From the NCBI RefSeq assembly GCF_020297365.1, contig NZ_JAIXIG010000004.1:96758-160757 (forward strand): a DNA stretch of 64,000 bases, given 5' to 3'. Positions 25,559 through 34,029 of the stretch are shown piece after piece. Made by a program: the position numbers and the translations under genes. How positions within the stretch are numbered: the first letter of the stretch is position 1; every line of letters starts with the position of its first letter. A model generated the notes under the pieces. It did not search any database and was not told the origin of the DNA. It worked only from the letters and a program-made list of their open reading frames with translations. This stretch comes from Curtobacterium oceanosedimentum (GTDB lineage Bacteria; Actinomycetota; Actinomycetes; Actinomycetales; Microbacteriaceae).

Positions 25559-27312
25559 TCGAAGATCTCCTCGGCGAGTTGGTCGAGCACGGCACGGTTG
25601 CCCTCGATGCGTGCGACCTTGTTGTGCTGGTCCATCAGGTTCCCGAAATCGTACGGGTTCACGTCCTCGGGTGCAGGACCGTAGTACGCATCGTGCCCGA
25701 ACGCCGGGTTCCATCGCGGATTGTTGCCGTCCCAGACCTGTCGGGTGCCCTGCGCGACCTGCAGGATGTCGACGTACGAGTGGTCGGTGTAGGTCGTCAG
25801 CTGGTTCGGTTGCCAGGTCGGGGGCATCCCGGCCCCGGACAACGACGTGACCTGCCCGTACTGGGTGCCGAGGGTCTCGGACGTGGTGATGTTCGCCAGA
25901 CCCCAGCTGTGTCCGATGGCGGTCCGCTGGGCGTTCGCGAGGTTCGGGTCGACGTCGAGTCCCGCCGACAACTGCCGGAGTCGTTCGGCGGGCGCGAGCG
26001 CGAATTCCGGGTCGTTCGCCTCAGCGACCCCGGCCGGTCCGGGCGTCTCCTCGCCGGGGAAGACGCCGTCCTTCGCCACGAAGACGACCGTGTCGTCGGG
26101 TGACTGCTGGTGCAACCACTTGCCGACCTGTTGGACGCCGCCACTGTAGAACGAATCGAGGTTGCTGAAGGTCCCTGGCACGTACGTGATCACGTGCTTC
26201 GTGTCCGGCGAGGGAGTGCCGATCATCTCGATGATGCGGTGGTCGTCGGGGTCGTACAGGTACAGCTGGGTCTTCGGGGGATCGGCCGTGACCCGGAGCA
26301 GGTACTCCTCTTCGACGGCCAATCGGTCGATCTCGTCCTGGGTCTTCTTGTCGGTCCGGCCGGTCAGCTGTTCCGACCACGCCTGTGCGAGCCGGAGCGC
26401 CTGGAGGCGGGACTGGACGGTCGACAGGCGGTTCCCGGCCAGGTTCTTGTTGGCCGCGACGCGTGCCGCGGGCGGTAGACCGTTCAGTCCGCCGATCACA
26501 GACGGAACCGCTGCGATCAGCGCCTGCTGCTCTGGGGACAGGGTCGCGTCGTCGCCGTTCCCCACGGACTGCCACCAGGCGCGCACCGCACCCGGGTCGG
26601 CCTGCTGGATCGACTCGACGACGTCGGGATGTGCCCGCAGGAACGCCGCGGCCTCGTCGGCGCTCATACCCTGGAACAGGGCGAGCAACGTCAACGGGGT
26701 GGCGCTCGCGATGTCGGAGGCGGTGAGCTTGCGAGGGAGCCCGTTCGCCTGCCGCTCGGCGAGGGATCCGGAACACTTCCGGTCGGCCGAGCGACGCTGT
26801 TCGACCAGGGCGTCCCACTCCATGTCGAGGGACCGCGTCGTCGCGACTGCTCGAGCGAGCTGGTCACCGGCCTGGTTCGCGGAGGACTGCCGTTCAGCGC
26901 GGTCCTGCGCCGTCGCGTCCTCGTCCTGCGAGGCGGAGCGCACGTCCTCCTGGGCCGACTCGGACGCCGACTGCGCTGACGCGAGCGCCTGAGCAGCCGC
27001 GGCGCGGGCGGTCTCCAGACGCTGCTGCTCCTGCTGGACGGCTTCGAGGTCCTTGGCGTACTGCTCCAGCGCGGCCGCCTGCTCGTCGAGTGCCGTCCGG
27101 AGCATCATCGTGTCGGCGCTGAAGTCGCCGATGTTCGACATGAAGGGTTCCTTGGCGCGACCCTTCCAGTCGGCGCTCTGACCATCGCTCGCGATGCCAC
27201 GCAGGGCCCGCTCGACGTCTCGCAGGTCGTCGGCCTTGGTCCGTCGTGCGGTCGCCAGGGCGGCGATCGCGGCGGTGTCGCCCGCGCCGGGGTCGGTCGT
27301 CGTCCAGGACAT
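25555..27312 (-). CDS. WXG-type N-terminal domain fused to alpha/beta hydrolase
   Basis: A 585-residue protein. The N-terminal 190 residues are helical, with a WKG motif at 49-51 and a long Ala/Gln/Glu-rich coiled coil, resembling WXG100/LXG secretion domains. The C-terminal part has a GHSWG nucleophile elbow (467-471) and a late FGHDAYY that could give the catalytic His, as in DUF1023-type hydrolases. The ATG overlaps the stop of the EspC-like gene by 1 nt. There is no signal peptide. I infer a possible type VII secreted esterase or lipase. No secretion machinery is encoded in this window. Confidence 0.7.
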   Translation of the reverse strand: MSWTTTDPGAGDTAAIAALATARRTKADDLRDVERALRGIASDGQSADWKGRAKEPFMSNIGDFSADTMMLRTALDEQAAALEQYAKDLEAVQQEQQRLETARAAAAQALASAQSASESAQEDVRSASQDEDATAQDRAERQSSANQAGDQLARAVATTRSLDMEWDALVEQRRSADRKCSGSLAERQANGLPRKLTASDIASATPLTLLALFQGMSADEAAAFLRAHPDVVESIQQADPGAVRAWWQSVGNGDDATLSPEQQALIAAVPSVIGGLNGLPPAARVAANKNLAGNRLSTVQSRLQALRLAQAWSEQLTGRTDKKTQDEIDRLAVEEEYLLRVTADPPKTQLYLYDPDDHRIIEMIGTPSPDTKHVITYVPGTFSNLDSFYSGGVQQVGKWLHQQSPDDTVVFVAKDGVFPGEETPGPAGVAEANDPEFALAPAERLRQLSAGLDVDPNLANAQRTAIGHSWGLANITTSETLGTQYGQVTSLSGAGMPPTWQPNQLTTYTDHSYVDILQVAQGTRQVWDGNNPRWNPAFGHDAYYGPAPEDVNPYDFGNLMDQHNKVARIEGNRAVLDQLAEEIFE

Positions 27313-27596
27313 CAACGTCCCCCAGACCGACCCGCGAGGTCGTCCTCGACCGCGGAGATCTGCGCCGCCACCTCCGACGGGTACTGCCCGATCGCAGTGA
27401 GCGACTGGGCGAGCACCTCGGCGCGGTCTGACACGGTGGAGCCCGCCGACCCCAGTGCGGCCGCGACCTCGGCGGAGCCGAGCGCGTCCTCCCGCGGATC
27501 GCTGAAGGCTCGGTCCAGCCGGACGGCCTGCGGCACGGGCGTCAAGGCATGCGTCAGCGCATCGAGCGTGGACGTGTCGACCTGCAGATCCCCCAT
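27312..27596 (-). CDS. EspC/WXG100-like small helical protein
   Basis: A 94-residue protein predicted to be mostly helical, without a signal peptide. Its size, the opening MGDLQVDTSTLDALTHAL and the C-terminal SAVEDDLAG resemble EspC-like type VII secretion partners. The stop and the next ATG overlap (TGATG). It is probably the secretion partner or chaperone of the downstream WXG-hydrolase. The family assignment is by general resemblance only. Confidence 0.6.
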   Translation of the reverse strand: MGDLQVDTSTLDALTHALTPVPQAVRLDRAFSDPREDALGSAEVAAALGSAGSTVSDRAEVLAQSLTAIGQYPSEVAAQISAVEDDLAGRSGGR

Positions 27597-27719
27597 CGGT
27601 CACCCCCCCCGTGGCCCGCGATCAACCTAGCAGCGGTCGCGCCCACGCGGCAGGCCTGAGGAGGGATCGGTGCGGTGGTCTGGAAGCGCGATGGGGATCG
27701 GTGCCGTGCATCGGTGTGC

Positions 27720-28229
27720 TCAACGATCGGACAAGGAGCCCCGGTAGCAGGGCGAGAACGAGGCGATCCGGACGGTCAGCGACTCGTTGTCGACAGTGAC
27801 CAGGTACCGCTCGCCGGTGCCACGGCTGAGCGCGAGCCGTTCGAGGCCCCTGCCGGTCCGGTTGGTCTCGGCAGTGAACGAGGGATCCGCCGAGAACTCG
27901 GACCGGATTCTGCCGTATGCGGGATCCACTGTTTCCGACTCCGTCAGCCGCAGGGTGATGCCGCCGGCAGACTGCACTTCTGAATCAGGACATGCGAGCA
28001 GTACCCACTTCCGATTCATCGCAGACGAGACCTTCTCGGCGTCGAACGTGTCGGCGATCGTTCGTTGCACAGCACCCGCGCGCTCCTCGGCCGCAGCGCG
28101 GGCGTCCGCTTGATCGGAACCCGATGAGGCCGTCGGTGTTGCCGTCATAGGTTGCCCTCCAGCGCACGCGGTCAGTGCGAGGGCGATGATCGCCCCGATG
28201 GCGGATGAGACGGCCGGGTGTCTGGTCAC
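27720..28229 (-). CDS. Lipoprotein paralogue next to a decayed hydrolase copy
   Basis: A 169-residue lipoprotein (lipobox LTACAGG) similar over its length to the lipoprotein at 25055-25558. Shared features include LLAC and SAAGG-like or SAGG segments and the SxxxCxxGSL ending. The GTG at 28229 overlaps the stop of the hydrolase remnant by 4 nt, the same junction as in the intact locus. The reading frame is intact although its partner gene is broken, so it may be retained for its own function, for example as an orphan immunity protein. Confidence 0.7.
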   Translation of the reverse strand: MTRHPAVSSAIGAIIALALTACAGGQPMTATPTASSGSDQADARAAAEERAGAVQRTIADTFDAEKVSSAMNRKWVLLACPDSEVQSAGGITLRLTESETVDPAYGRIRSEFSADPSFTAETNRTGRGLERLALSRGTGERYLVTVDNESLTVRIASFSPCYRGSLSDR

Positions 28230-28513
28230 GGGAAGATCTCCTCCACGAGGTCGTCGAGGACGTCCTGGTTCTCTTCGATCCGAGCAACCTTGTCGTGCTG
28301 GTCCACGAGGTTCCCGTAGATCGTACGGGTTCACGTCCTCGGACGGTGGCCCGGAGCGCTCGCTGTGGCCGCACGCATGGTTCCGGCATGGATCGTTCCC
28401 GTCCCACATCCCGCCCGTCGCTTGCCCGACTGCCGAGGGTCTCAGAGGTCGAGGAGTTCGCCACGCCCCAGATGTGCCCGTTGGCCGTCGTCTGCGCGTC
28501 CGTCAGGGTGGTC
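28226..28513 (-). pseudogene. Remnant of a second WXG-hydrolase gene
   Basis: The minus strand encodes DAQTTANGHIWGVANSSTSE and, after a deletion of about 40 codons, WDGNDP and EDVNPYD. It then continues in another frame as YGNLVDQHDKVARIEENQ and ends EEIFP. These match the C-terminus of the intact hydrolase at 25555-27312. A one-base insertion (GATCTACGGG against GATTTCGGG) shifts the frame, and the nucleophile Ser of GHSWG is Ile (GHIWG). Everything before this point is missing, and palindromic repeat copy 6 begins at the break. Confidence 0.8.
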
Positions 28514-28570
28514 GGGAGGCGCTGTGGTCTGGAGGTGCGGTGCGGGCTGGCGCCGTGCCTCCCGTCCGTC
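28511..28570. repeat. Palindromic repeat, copy 6 (degenerate)
   Basis: GGGAGGC (28514-28520) pairs with GCCTCCC (28557-28563), with a longer, imperfect middle containing GGTGCGGGCTGGCGCC. It sits exactly at the truncation point of the hydrolase remnant. Confidence 0.65.
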
Positions 28571-28662
28571 ACGTTCCGCCGGGCGACAGTGCACGCCCGT
28601 CGGTGCCCGTGGGGTGTCGGCCACCCCCGTGTCGACGGGGCCGGCGGTGTCGGGAGCACGTG

Positions 28663-28702
28663 AGTCGGCCCGGGCCACGTGTTCGCGTGATCCGGGCCGA
28701 CT
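28663..28702 (-). terminator. Terminator of the secreted protein gene
   Basis: AGTCGGCCCGG pairs exactly with CCGGGCCGACT, with an inner CACG/CGTG extension. It lies 18 nt past the stop of the gene at 28720. Confidence 0.85.
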
Positions 28703-28719
28703 GGGGTGGTGCGGGGGTG

Positions 28720-29400
28720 TTACTTGATCTGCGCGGTGATGGTGGCGGTGCCGACGAGCAGGCCGCGCTTGACGGCGTCGGTCTTGAAGGTCTGGTTCAG
28801 CAGGCCGGCGGCGTCTTCGGAGATGTGGACGGTGGTGCCGGTCAGGATGGCGTTGTCGCCCTCGAGCTGGAGGGGCTTGAGGGTGCCGCCGTGCAGCTCG
28901 AACAGGAACGCGTTCGGGGCTGCGACCTTGCCGTTGACGAGGACGTCGCCGTAGAGCTTCGAGGAGCCGGGGTTGACGACGAAGTTCTCGAGGGTGACGG
29001 TGGTGTCGCCGGCCTTGAGGGTCAGGCCGGAGTCGTCGTGGTTGAGCAGGCCCTGCACGTAGGGGCGGTAGTCGCCGTCCGGGGACCAGTAGGTGACCGA
29101 GCCGGAGGTGATCGGGAATGACACGGAGCCGTCCTCGAGGGTCGCGTCTCCCGAGACGCCCGGGGTGAGCTTGAGGGCGGTGAGGGCGTCGGTGAAGCCG
29201 GAGTCGAGCTTGACGGCGGTGGAGCCGCCGAGGACCTCGGGGACGGAGGCGACGGGGGCGGGGATCTTCGACTCGGACGAGGACACCGTCTGCACGTTCG
29301 GGGTCGAGGCCTGGGCGGAGGAGATCCCGAACGCGGCGCCGCCGAGGACGAGGGCGCCGGTGGTGGCGAGGGTGATGGAGGTCTTGAGGCTCTTACGCAT
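28720..29400 (-). CDS. Secreted protein of unknown function
   Basis: A 226-residue protein with a Sec signal peptide (MRKSLKTSITLATTGALVLG, cleavage near AQA-STP). The mature part is beta-rich. The order of SGSVTYW, LKAGDTTVTLENFVVNPG and SKLYGDVLVNG loosely recalls HtaA-type domains of actinobacterial surface proteins. I see no membrane anchor or LPXTG motif. It is monocistronic, with its own terminator, and divergent from an acetyltransferase. Codon use is like the neighbours. The HtaA comparison is weak. Confidence 0.65.
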   Translation of the reverse strand: MRKSLKTSITLATTGALVLGGAAFGISSAQASTPNVQTVSSSESKIPAPVASVPEVLGGSTAVKLDSGFTDALTALKLTPGVSGDATLEDGSVSFPITSGSVTYWSPDGDYRPYVQGLLNHDDSGLTLKAGDTTVTLENFVVNPGSSKLYGDVLVNGKVAAPNAFLFELHGGTLKPLQLEGDNAILTGTTVHISEDAAGLLNQTFKTDAVKRGLLVGTATITAQIK

Positions 29401-29588
29401 CGTGATCAGTCCTTTACGGTTGTCGCGCTCGGCGCGGCTGCTGGGTGCGCGCCGAACACACCCTGGTGCAGGGTGGAGAACCAGCGATGTGCGGCTGGTG
29501 AGCGCTCCGGGTGTTTCCCGGTCGTTGCAGGTGATTCGGCACCCTCCGCCAGATGGATTGGAACGGATCGCGAGAAGTTCTGACGCCC

Positions 29589-29594
29589 TAGGCT
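29589..29594 (+). promoter_or_regulatory. -10 box of the GNAT gene (leaderless)
   Basis: TAGGCT ends 6 nt before the ATG at 29601, with no ribosome site between. Confidence 0.55.
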
Positions 29595-29600
29595 CGGACG

Positions 29601-30107
29601 ATGCGGGGACTGATGATCCGACCGACCACGGCAGACGACTGGGAAGCGGTGCGGGCGCTCCGGCTCGAGATGCTCCGGGACACACCGATCGCCTACGCCG
29701 AGCACCTCGCCGACGCCGAGACCCTCGACGAGCACGAGTGGCGGGCGCGGGGCCGACGCGGCCAGGGCACCGCGGGCACGTCGCTCGCAGCGGTCGACGC
29801 CGACGGTCGGTGGGTCGCCACGATGGGTGCCTACGTGCCGGATGCCCGCACCGGACCGGTCCTCGTCGGGGTGTACGTCGCCCCGTCGCACCGCGGTCGG
29901 GCGGCCGGTGTCGCGGATTCCCTGCTCGACGCGGTCGAGGCGTGGGCGGCGGAGCGGGCCTCGTCGCTGCGGTTGCACGTGCACGAGGACAACCAGCGCG
30001 CGCGGGCCTTCTACGCCCGCCGTGGCTACGAGCCGACGGGGACGACCGAGCCGTACGTGCTCGACCCTGCGCAGCGCGAGATCGAGATGATCCGGCAGCT
30101 CAGCTGA
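29601..30107 (+). CDS. GNAT-family N-acetyltransferase
   Basis: A 168-residue enzyme predicted to move an acetyl group from acetyl-CoA to an amine. Motif A for CoA binding is visible as VLVGVYVAPSHRGRAAG, and the C-terminal NQRARAFYARRGYEPTG is the usual motif B. The message is probably leaderless. The gene converges on an MFS gene with 40 nt between them. The substrate is unknown; context gives no hint. Confidence 0.85.
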   Translation: MRGLMIRPTTADDWEAVRALRLEMLRDTPIAYAEHLADAETLDEHEWRARGRRGQGTAGTSLAAVDADGRWVATMGAYVPDARTGPVLVGVYVAPSHRGRAAGVADSLLDAVEAWAAERASSLRLHVHEDNQRARAFYARRGYEPTGTTEPYVLDPAQREIEMIRQLS

Positions 30108-30147
30108 ACGGCGACGGCCGGAGCGGCGGCGACCGCAGAGCGATCGC

Positions 30148-31377
30148 TCAGCCCCGCACCGGTGCGTCCGTCGTGACCCGTCGGACGCTCCGCGTGCACG
30201 CCGCGGCCGCCGTCGCGACCACGATCACGACGGCGCAGCCGACCAGTGTCGTCGGGGTCCCGACCGCGTGGGACACCGGCCCGACCACGGCCTCGCCGAG
30301 GGGGACCGCGACGAAGGACCCCACCATGTCGTACGAGTAGACCCGCGACAGCACCGATCGGGGCACGTTCGACTGCAGGGCGTGGTCCCACGCCACGGCG
30401 AAGAGCTCGATCGCGACCCCGCCGAGCGCGAACGCCACCAGGAGCGTCGGCAGTGCCGGTGCGATCCCGAGCGCGAGGACGGGGAGCGCCGCGACCGCCA
30501 TCCCGGCGACGCCGATCCCGAGCGCGTGCCGGGGCCGCCACCGCAGCGCGACCAGGGCACCGAGGGCGAGGCCGACCGTCTGCGCGGCGACGACCAGCCC
30601 CCAGGCCGCCCGCCCGAACGAGTCGTCGGCCACGACCGGACCCAGCACCGTCGTCGCGCCGACGAAGGCGGCGTTGAGCACCGCGAACTGGGCGACCACC
30701 GTCCACACCCAGCGGCGTCCCGAGAACTCGACCCATCCCTCCCGGATGTCCGCGACCACCGACGGACGGGTGCCGCCGGGGGCCGCGGGTCGGCGCGGCA
30801 GCCGGATCCCGGCGTAGAGGGCGGCGGCGACGGCGAAGCCGAGCGCGTCGACGGCCAGCCCCCAGCCCGCCCCGACGACCGCGACCAGGCCGGCACCGGC
30901 GGACGCGCCGACGATCGTGCCGCCGTTGACGCCCAGCCGGATGACGGCGTTGGCTGGTCGGAGCAGGCTGTCGGGCACGGTCTCGGGCACCATGGCCGCC
31001 GTGGTCGGCAGGCTGACCGCGGCGACCGCACCGTTCAGCACGCTCAGGACGACGAGCAACGGGATCGTGGCGGTGCCGGTCAACACGAGGGCTGCGACGG
31101 CGGCCTGCGTCAGCGCGGCGCCGATCGACGTCGCGACGAGCACCACGTCGCGGGGGAGACGGTCGGCGATCACCCCGCCGAACAGCAGGACGGCGACGTT
31201 CGCGACCGACCGTGCCGCGACGACGAGTCCGAGGTCGACGGGGGAGCCGGTCAGGTCGAGTATGGCGAACGCCAGGGCGATGGGCGCGACGGCGTTGCCG
31301 ACGATGCTCACCGTGCGGGCCGCGAGCAGCCAGCGGAACGGCGCGTGGCGGAGCACGCTGCGGGTCGACGTGCTCAT
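30148..31377 (-). CDS. MFS exporter, drug-efflux-like
   Basis: A 409-residue inner-membrane transporter with about 12 predicted helices, of the MFS group that includes enterobactin/macrolide exporters (VSIVGNAVAPIALAFAILDLTGSPVDLGLV). The loop GGVIADRLPRDVVL after helix 2 is the MFS motif A region. The ATG overlaps the stop of the upstream ArsR gene (ATGA), so regulator and pump are one operon. Export of a toxic compound sensed by that regulator is the likely job; the compound is unknown. Confidence 0.85.
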   Translation of the reverse strand: MSTSTRSVLRHAPFRWLLAARTVSIVGNAVAPIALAFAILDLTGSPVDLGLVVAARSVANVAVLLFGGVIADRLPRDVVLVATSIGAALTQAAVAALVLTGTATIPLLVVLSVLNGAVAAVSLPTTAAMVPETVPDSLLRPANAVIRLGVNGGTIVGASAGAGLVAVVGAGWGLAVDALGFAVAAALYAGIRLPRRPAAPGGTRPSVVADIREGWVEFSGRRWVWTVVAQFAVLNAAFVGATTVLGPVVADDSFGRAAWGLVVAAQTVGLALGALVALRWRPRHALGIGVAGMAVAALPVLALGIAPALPTLLVAFALGGVAIELFAVAWDHALQSNVPRSVLSRVYSYDMVGSFVAVPLGEAVVGPVSHAVGTPTTLVGCAVVIVVATAAAACTRSVRRVTTDAPVRG

Positions 31378-31907
31378 GGTCGCCGCATCGGGAACATCGA
31401 GACCGTCATCGACACCGGTCCGGTGCCCGGAGTGCGGGGGCGCTGCGCGGCTGCGTGGAGCAGGGCGGAGGCCTGGCCGACGTGGTGCACCACGCGGCGC
31501 CACGTCTCGGGGTGCACCCACAGCTCGGCGTCCGTCGAGACGCCGGGGCCGGTCGTCCGCTGCTCCGATCGGCGTCGGAGTTCCTCGGCCAGGGCCTCGA
31601 CGTACACGAGCTGGTCCTCGACGGAGACGTCGCCGGTGTCGGCCGCCGTCTGTGCTCCGACGTCGAACCGCAGCGCCGACGACTCGTGCCGGTACCGCTT
31701 CGCCTCGCCGCCACGGAGCCGGACGACCTCGACCACGGCGACCAACCCGGCCCGTTCGAGCACGCGCAGGTGGTAGCTCGCGGTGGCCTGCGATAGACCG
31801 AGCTCCCGTGCGGCCTCGGCGGCGCTCATCGCGGTGCTCGTCACCAGCGACAGCAGGCGGAGCCGGATCGGGTGGGCGGTGGCCCGGAGGGTCTGGAGGC
31901 TCGACAT
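31374..31907 (-). CDS. ArsR-type winged-helix regulator
   Basis: A 177-residue regulator with an ArsR-like DNA-binding domain: LRATAHPIRLRLLSLV, then AAEAARELGLSQATASYHLRVLERAGLV. No cysteine metal site is visible, so it probably senses something other than metal. A C-terminal extension of about 100 residues is helical. Start ATG 31907 is preferred; a longer frame exists upstream. It is coupled to the MFS pump gene, which it probably controls together with itself. Confidence 0.8.
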   Translation of the reverse strand: MSSLQTLRATAHPIRLRLLSLVTSTAMSAAEAARELGLSQATASYHLRVLERAGLVAVVEVVRLRGGEAKRYRHESSALRFDVGAQTAADTGDVSVEDQLVYVEALAEELRRRSEQRTTGPGVSTDAELWVHPETWRRVVHHVGQASALLHAAAQRPRTPGTGPVSMTVSMFPMRRP

Positions 31908-32142
31908 GCGCCCATGCTCGTGCGCCACGGCCTGCACCGTCAAACGGCCCTTTGGGGGTCGGCCGGGCTCGAGCTGATCGACGGCCTTTCGCGCCCAGCG
32001 ACACCTCACGGGCCGCGGCGCGCGTGAACTGTCGCCCAGCGCGAAACCCCGCGTGAGCGGCGACGCGCAGCGCCCCGCCCTCCACCCGGAGACGACCGAC
32101 ATCTCCGCCCAGCGGCGGACGCGCCCGCCGCCGGCCCGCCGG

Positions 32143-32148
32143 TAGCGT
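32143..32148 (+). promoter_or_regulatory. -10 box of the ABC exporter (leaderless)
   Basis: TAGCGT ends 7 nt before the GTG at 32156, with no ribosome site between. Confidence 0.55.
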
Positions 32149-32155
32149 CGATGCC

Positions 32156-33076
32156 GTGATCGAAGTCGACCATCTCACCAAACAGTACGGTCCCAAGACC
32201 GCCGTGGACGACGTCTCCTTCGTCGTGCACCCCGGCAGTGTGACCGGCTTCCTCGGCCCCAACGGTGCCGGGAAGTCCACCACGATGCGCATGATCATGG
32301 GGCTCGACCGACCCACCTCGGGCACGGCCACCGTGAACGGGCGGCCCTACACGACCTTCCGCGACCCGCTCCGTCAGGTCGGCGCCCTGCTCGAGGCGAA
32401 GGCGGTGCACTCAGGTCGCAGCGCCTACAACCACCTGCTGTCGCTCGCCGCGACGCACGGCATCCCGAAGTCCCGGGTGCACGAGGTCATCGACATGACC
32501 GGCCTGGAGTCCGTCGCGAAGAAGCGCGTCGGCGGGTTCTCGCTCGGCATGGGGCAGCGCCTGGGAATCGCTGCCGCACTGCTCGGCGACCCGAAGACCC
32601 TGATCCTCGACGAGCCCGTGAACGGCCTCGACCCCGACGGGGTGATCTGGGTCCGACAGCTCGCCCGTCGCATGGCCGCCGACGGTCGCACGGTGTTCCT
32701 CTCCAGCCACCTCATGAGCGAGATGGCACAGACCGCCGACCGCGTGGTCGTGCTCGGACGGGGCAAGGTCCTCGCCGACGCCCCGATCGCCGAGTTCGTC
32801 GCGGGCGGGGGAGCGAACGGCGGCGGCAGTCGTGTCGTCGTCCGCACCCCGGACCCGCAGCGTCTGTTCAAGGCCATCGGTCCGAACGCCTCGGTGTCGC
32901 AGCGCGAGGACGGTTCCTTCCTGGTGGTCGGTCCCGACGCACCGACGGTCGGGAACATCGCCGCACAGGCCGGCGTCCCCCTGCACGAACTCACCCCGAC
33001 CGGCGCGAGCCTGGAGGAGGCCTACATGGCCCTCACCCGCGACGACGTCGAGTACCGATCGGAGGGCGACCGATGA
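32156..33076 (+). CDS. ABC-2 type exporter ATP-binding subunit
   Basis: A 306-residue ATPase. Walker A is GPNGAGKST; the signature is FSLGMGQRLGIA; Walker B is LILDEPVNGLD; the switch His is in LSSHLM. A C-terminal domain of about 90 residues follows, as in BcrA-like and NatA-like ATPases. The GTG start appears leaderless. Its stop overlaps the permease start (ATGA). It drives export by the adjacent permease; a peptide antibiotic or lipid is the common substrate type, but none is indicated here. Confidence 0.88.
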   Translation: MIEVDHLTKQYGPKTAVDDVSFVVHPGSVTGFLGPNGAGKSTTMRMIMGLDRPTSGTATVNGRPYTTFRDPLRQVGALLEAKAVHSGRSAYNHLLSLAATHGIPKSRVHEVIDMTGLESVAKKRVGGFSLGMGQRLGIAAALLGDPKTLILDEPVNGLDPDGVIWVRQLARRMAADGRTVFLSSHLMSEMAQTADRVVVLGRGKVLADAPIAEFVAGGGANGGGSRVVVRTPDPQRLFKAIGPNASVSQREDGSFLVVGPDAPTVGNIAAQAGVPLHELTPTGASLEEAYMALTRDDVEYRSEGDR

Positions 33077-33936
33077 GCGCCACCACCTCGCCGACCACGC
33101 CGTCGACCCGGATGCACGGCTCGACCCACCTGTCGTTCCCGCACCTGGTGCGGAGCGAGTGGATCAAGCTGCGGAGCATCCGCTCCACGTTCTGGTGCTA
33201 CGCGATCCTCGTGGTCGTGACCATCGGCATGGCCGCGCTGGTCGGTGCGAACACGAACACCGGCGGACAGGACATGCCGACGGACCTCGCCAACGGCACG
33301 TTCGTGAACGCGAACACCGTCGGCGTCCTGCTGTCCTCGCTCGTCGTCGGCGTGCTCGGCGTCCTCATCATCACGGGTGAGTACGGCACGGGACAGGTCC
33401 GTTCGACGTTCACCGCCGACCCCCGTCGCACCGGCGTGATCCTGGCGAAGGCGACCGTCCTGGCCGTCACGACCTTCGTGGTCAGCGCCGTCGCCACCTG
33501 GATCGGCGTCCTCGTCTCGCTGCCGCTGCTCGGGGGCAACGGTGTCGACCCGGAGATCGGTGACCCCTCGGTCTTCATGCCGATCCTCGGCTCGTCGGTG
33601 TTCCTGACCCTGCTGGCGCTGCTCGCCTACGGCATCGGGCTGCTCGTCCGCTCGAGCGCCGGTGGCATCGCGATCACGCTCGGCCTCCTGCTGGTCGTGC
33701 CGACGGTGCTCGCGCTGATGAGCGGGCTCATGAACGTCGACTGGCCGATGGACGTCGCGACGTTCCTGCCGGACTCGGCCGGTGCCCAGCTCTACGCGTA
33801 CTCGTACTCCGGCGCCAGCGATGCCGACACCGGCGGCGTCGAGCTGAACGGCTGGGGCGGCTTCGGAGTCCTCGCGGCCGAGGTGCTCGTCATCGGTGGC
33901 CTCGCCCTGACGGTCGCGCGCAGCCGCGACGTCTGA
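33073..33936 (+). CDS. ABC-2 type exporter permease
   Basis: A 287-residue membrane protein with about six predicted helices. The N-terminal amphipathic stretch LVRSEWIKLRSIRSTFW is typical of ABC-2 permeases, as is TGEYGTGQVRSTFTADPRR between helices 2 and 3. It is translationally coupled to its ATPase. A perfect palindromic repeat follows 17 nt after the stop. Confidence 0.88.
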   Translation: MSATTSPTTPSTRMHGSTHLSFPHLVRSEWIKLRSIRSTFWCYAILVVVTIGMAALVGANTNTGGQDMPTDLANGTFVNANTVGVLLSSLVVGVLGVLIITGEYGTGQVRSTFTADPRRTGVILAKATVLAVTTFVVSAVATWIGVLVSLPLLGGNGVDPEIGDPSVFMPILGSSVFLTLLALLAYGIGLLVRSSAGGIAITLGLLLVVPTVLALMSGLMNVDWPMDVATFLPDSAGAQLYAYSYSGASDADTGGVELNGWGGFGVLAAEVLVIGGLALTVARSRDV

Positions 33937-33952
33937 TGCGACCACCCACGGC

Positions 33953-33988
33953 CGGGAGGCGCGGTGCCAGCCGGCACCGCGCCTCCCG
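33953..33988. repeat. Palindromic repeat, copy 7 (cleanest)
   Basis: A perfect 16-bp stem CGGGAGGCGCGGTGCC with a 4-nt AGCC loop. This is the shortest and most regular copy, and it shows the family's consensus. It follows the ABC permease gene and lies 30 nt before the next promoter. Confidence 0.92.
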
Positions 33989-34017
33989 TCGTCCGCGGCG
34001 CGGGTCCACCGCGTCAC

Positions 34018-34023
34018 TAGGCT
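34018..34023 (+). promoter_or_regulatory. -10 box of the lipoprotein gene (leaderless)
   Basis: TAGGCT ends 6 nt before the GTG at 34030. Confidence 0.5.
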
Positions 34024-34029
34024 CAGCGC

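Noticed and set aside
25055..28229. Recent exact duplication of the hydrolase-lipoprotein pair
   Set aside because: The two lipoproteins are clearly diverged and the hydrolase copy is decayed, so the duplication or second acquisition is old.
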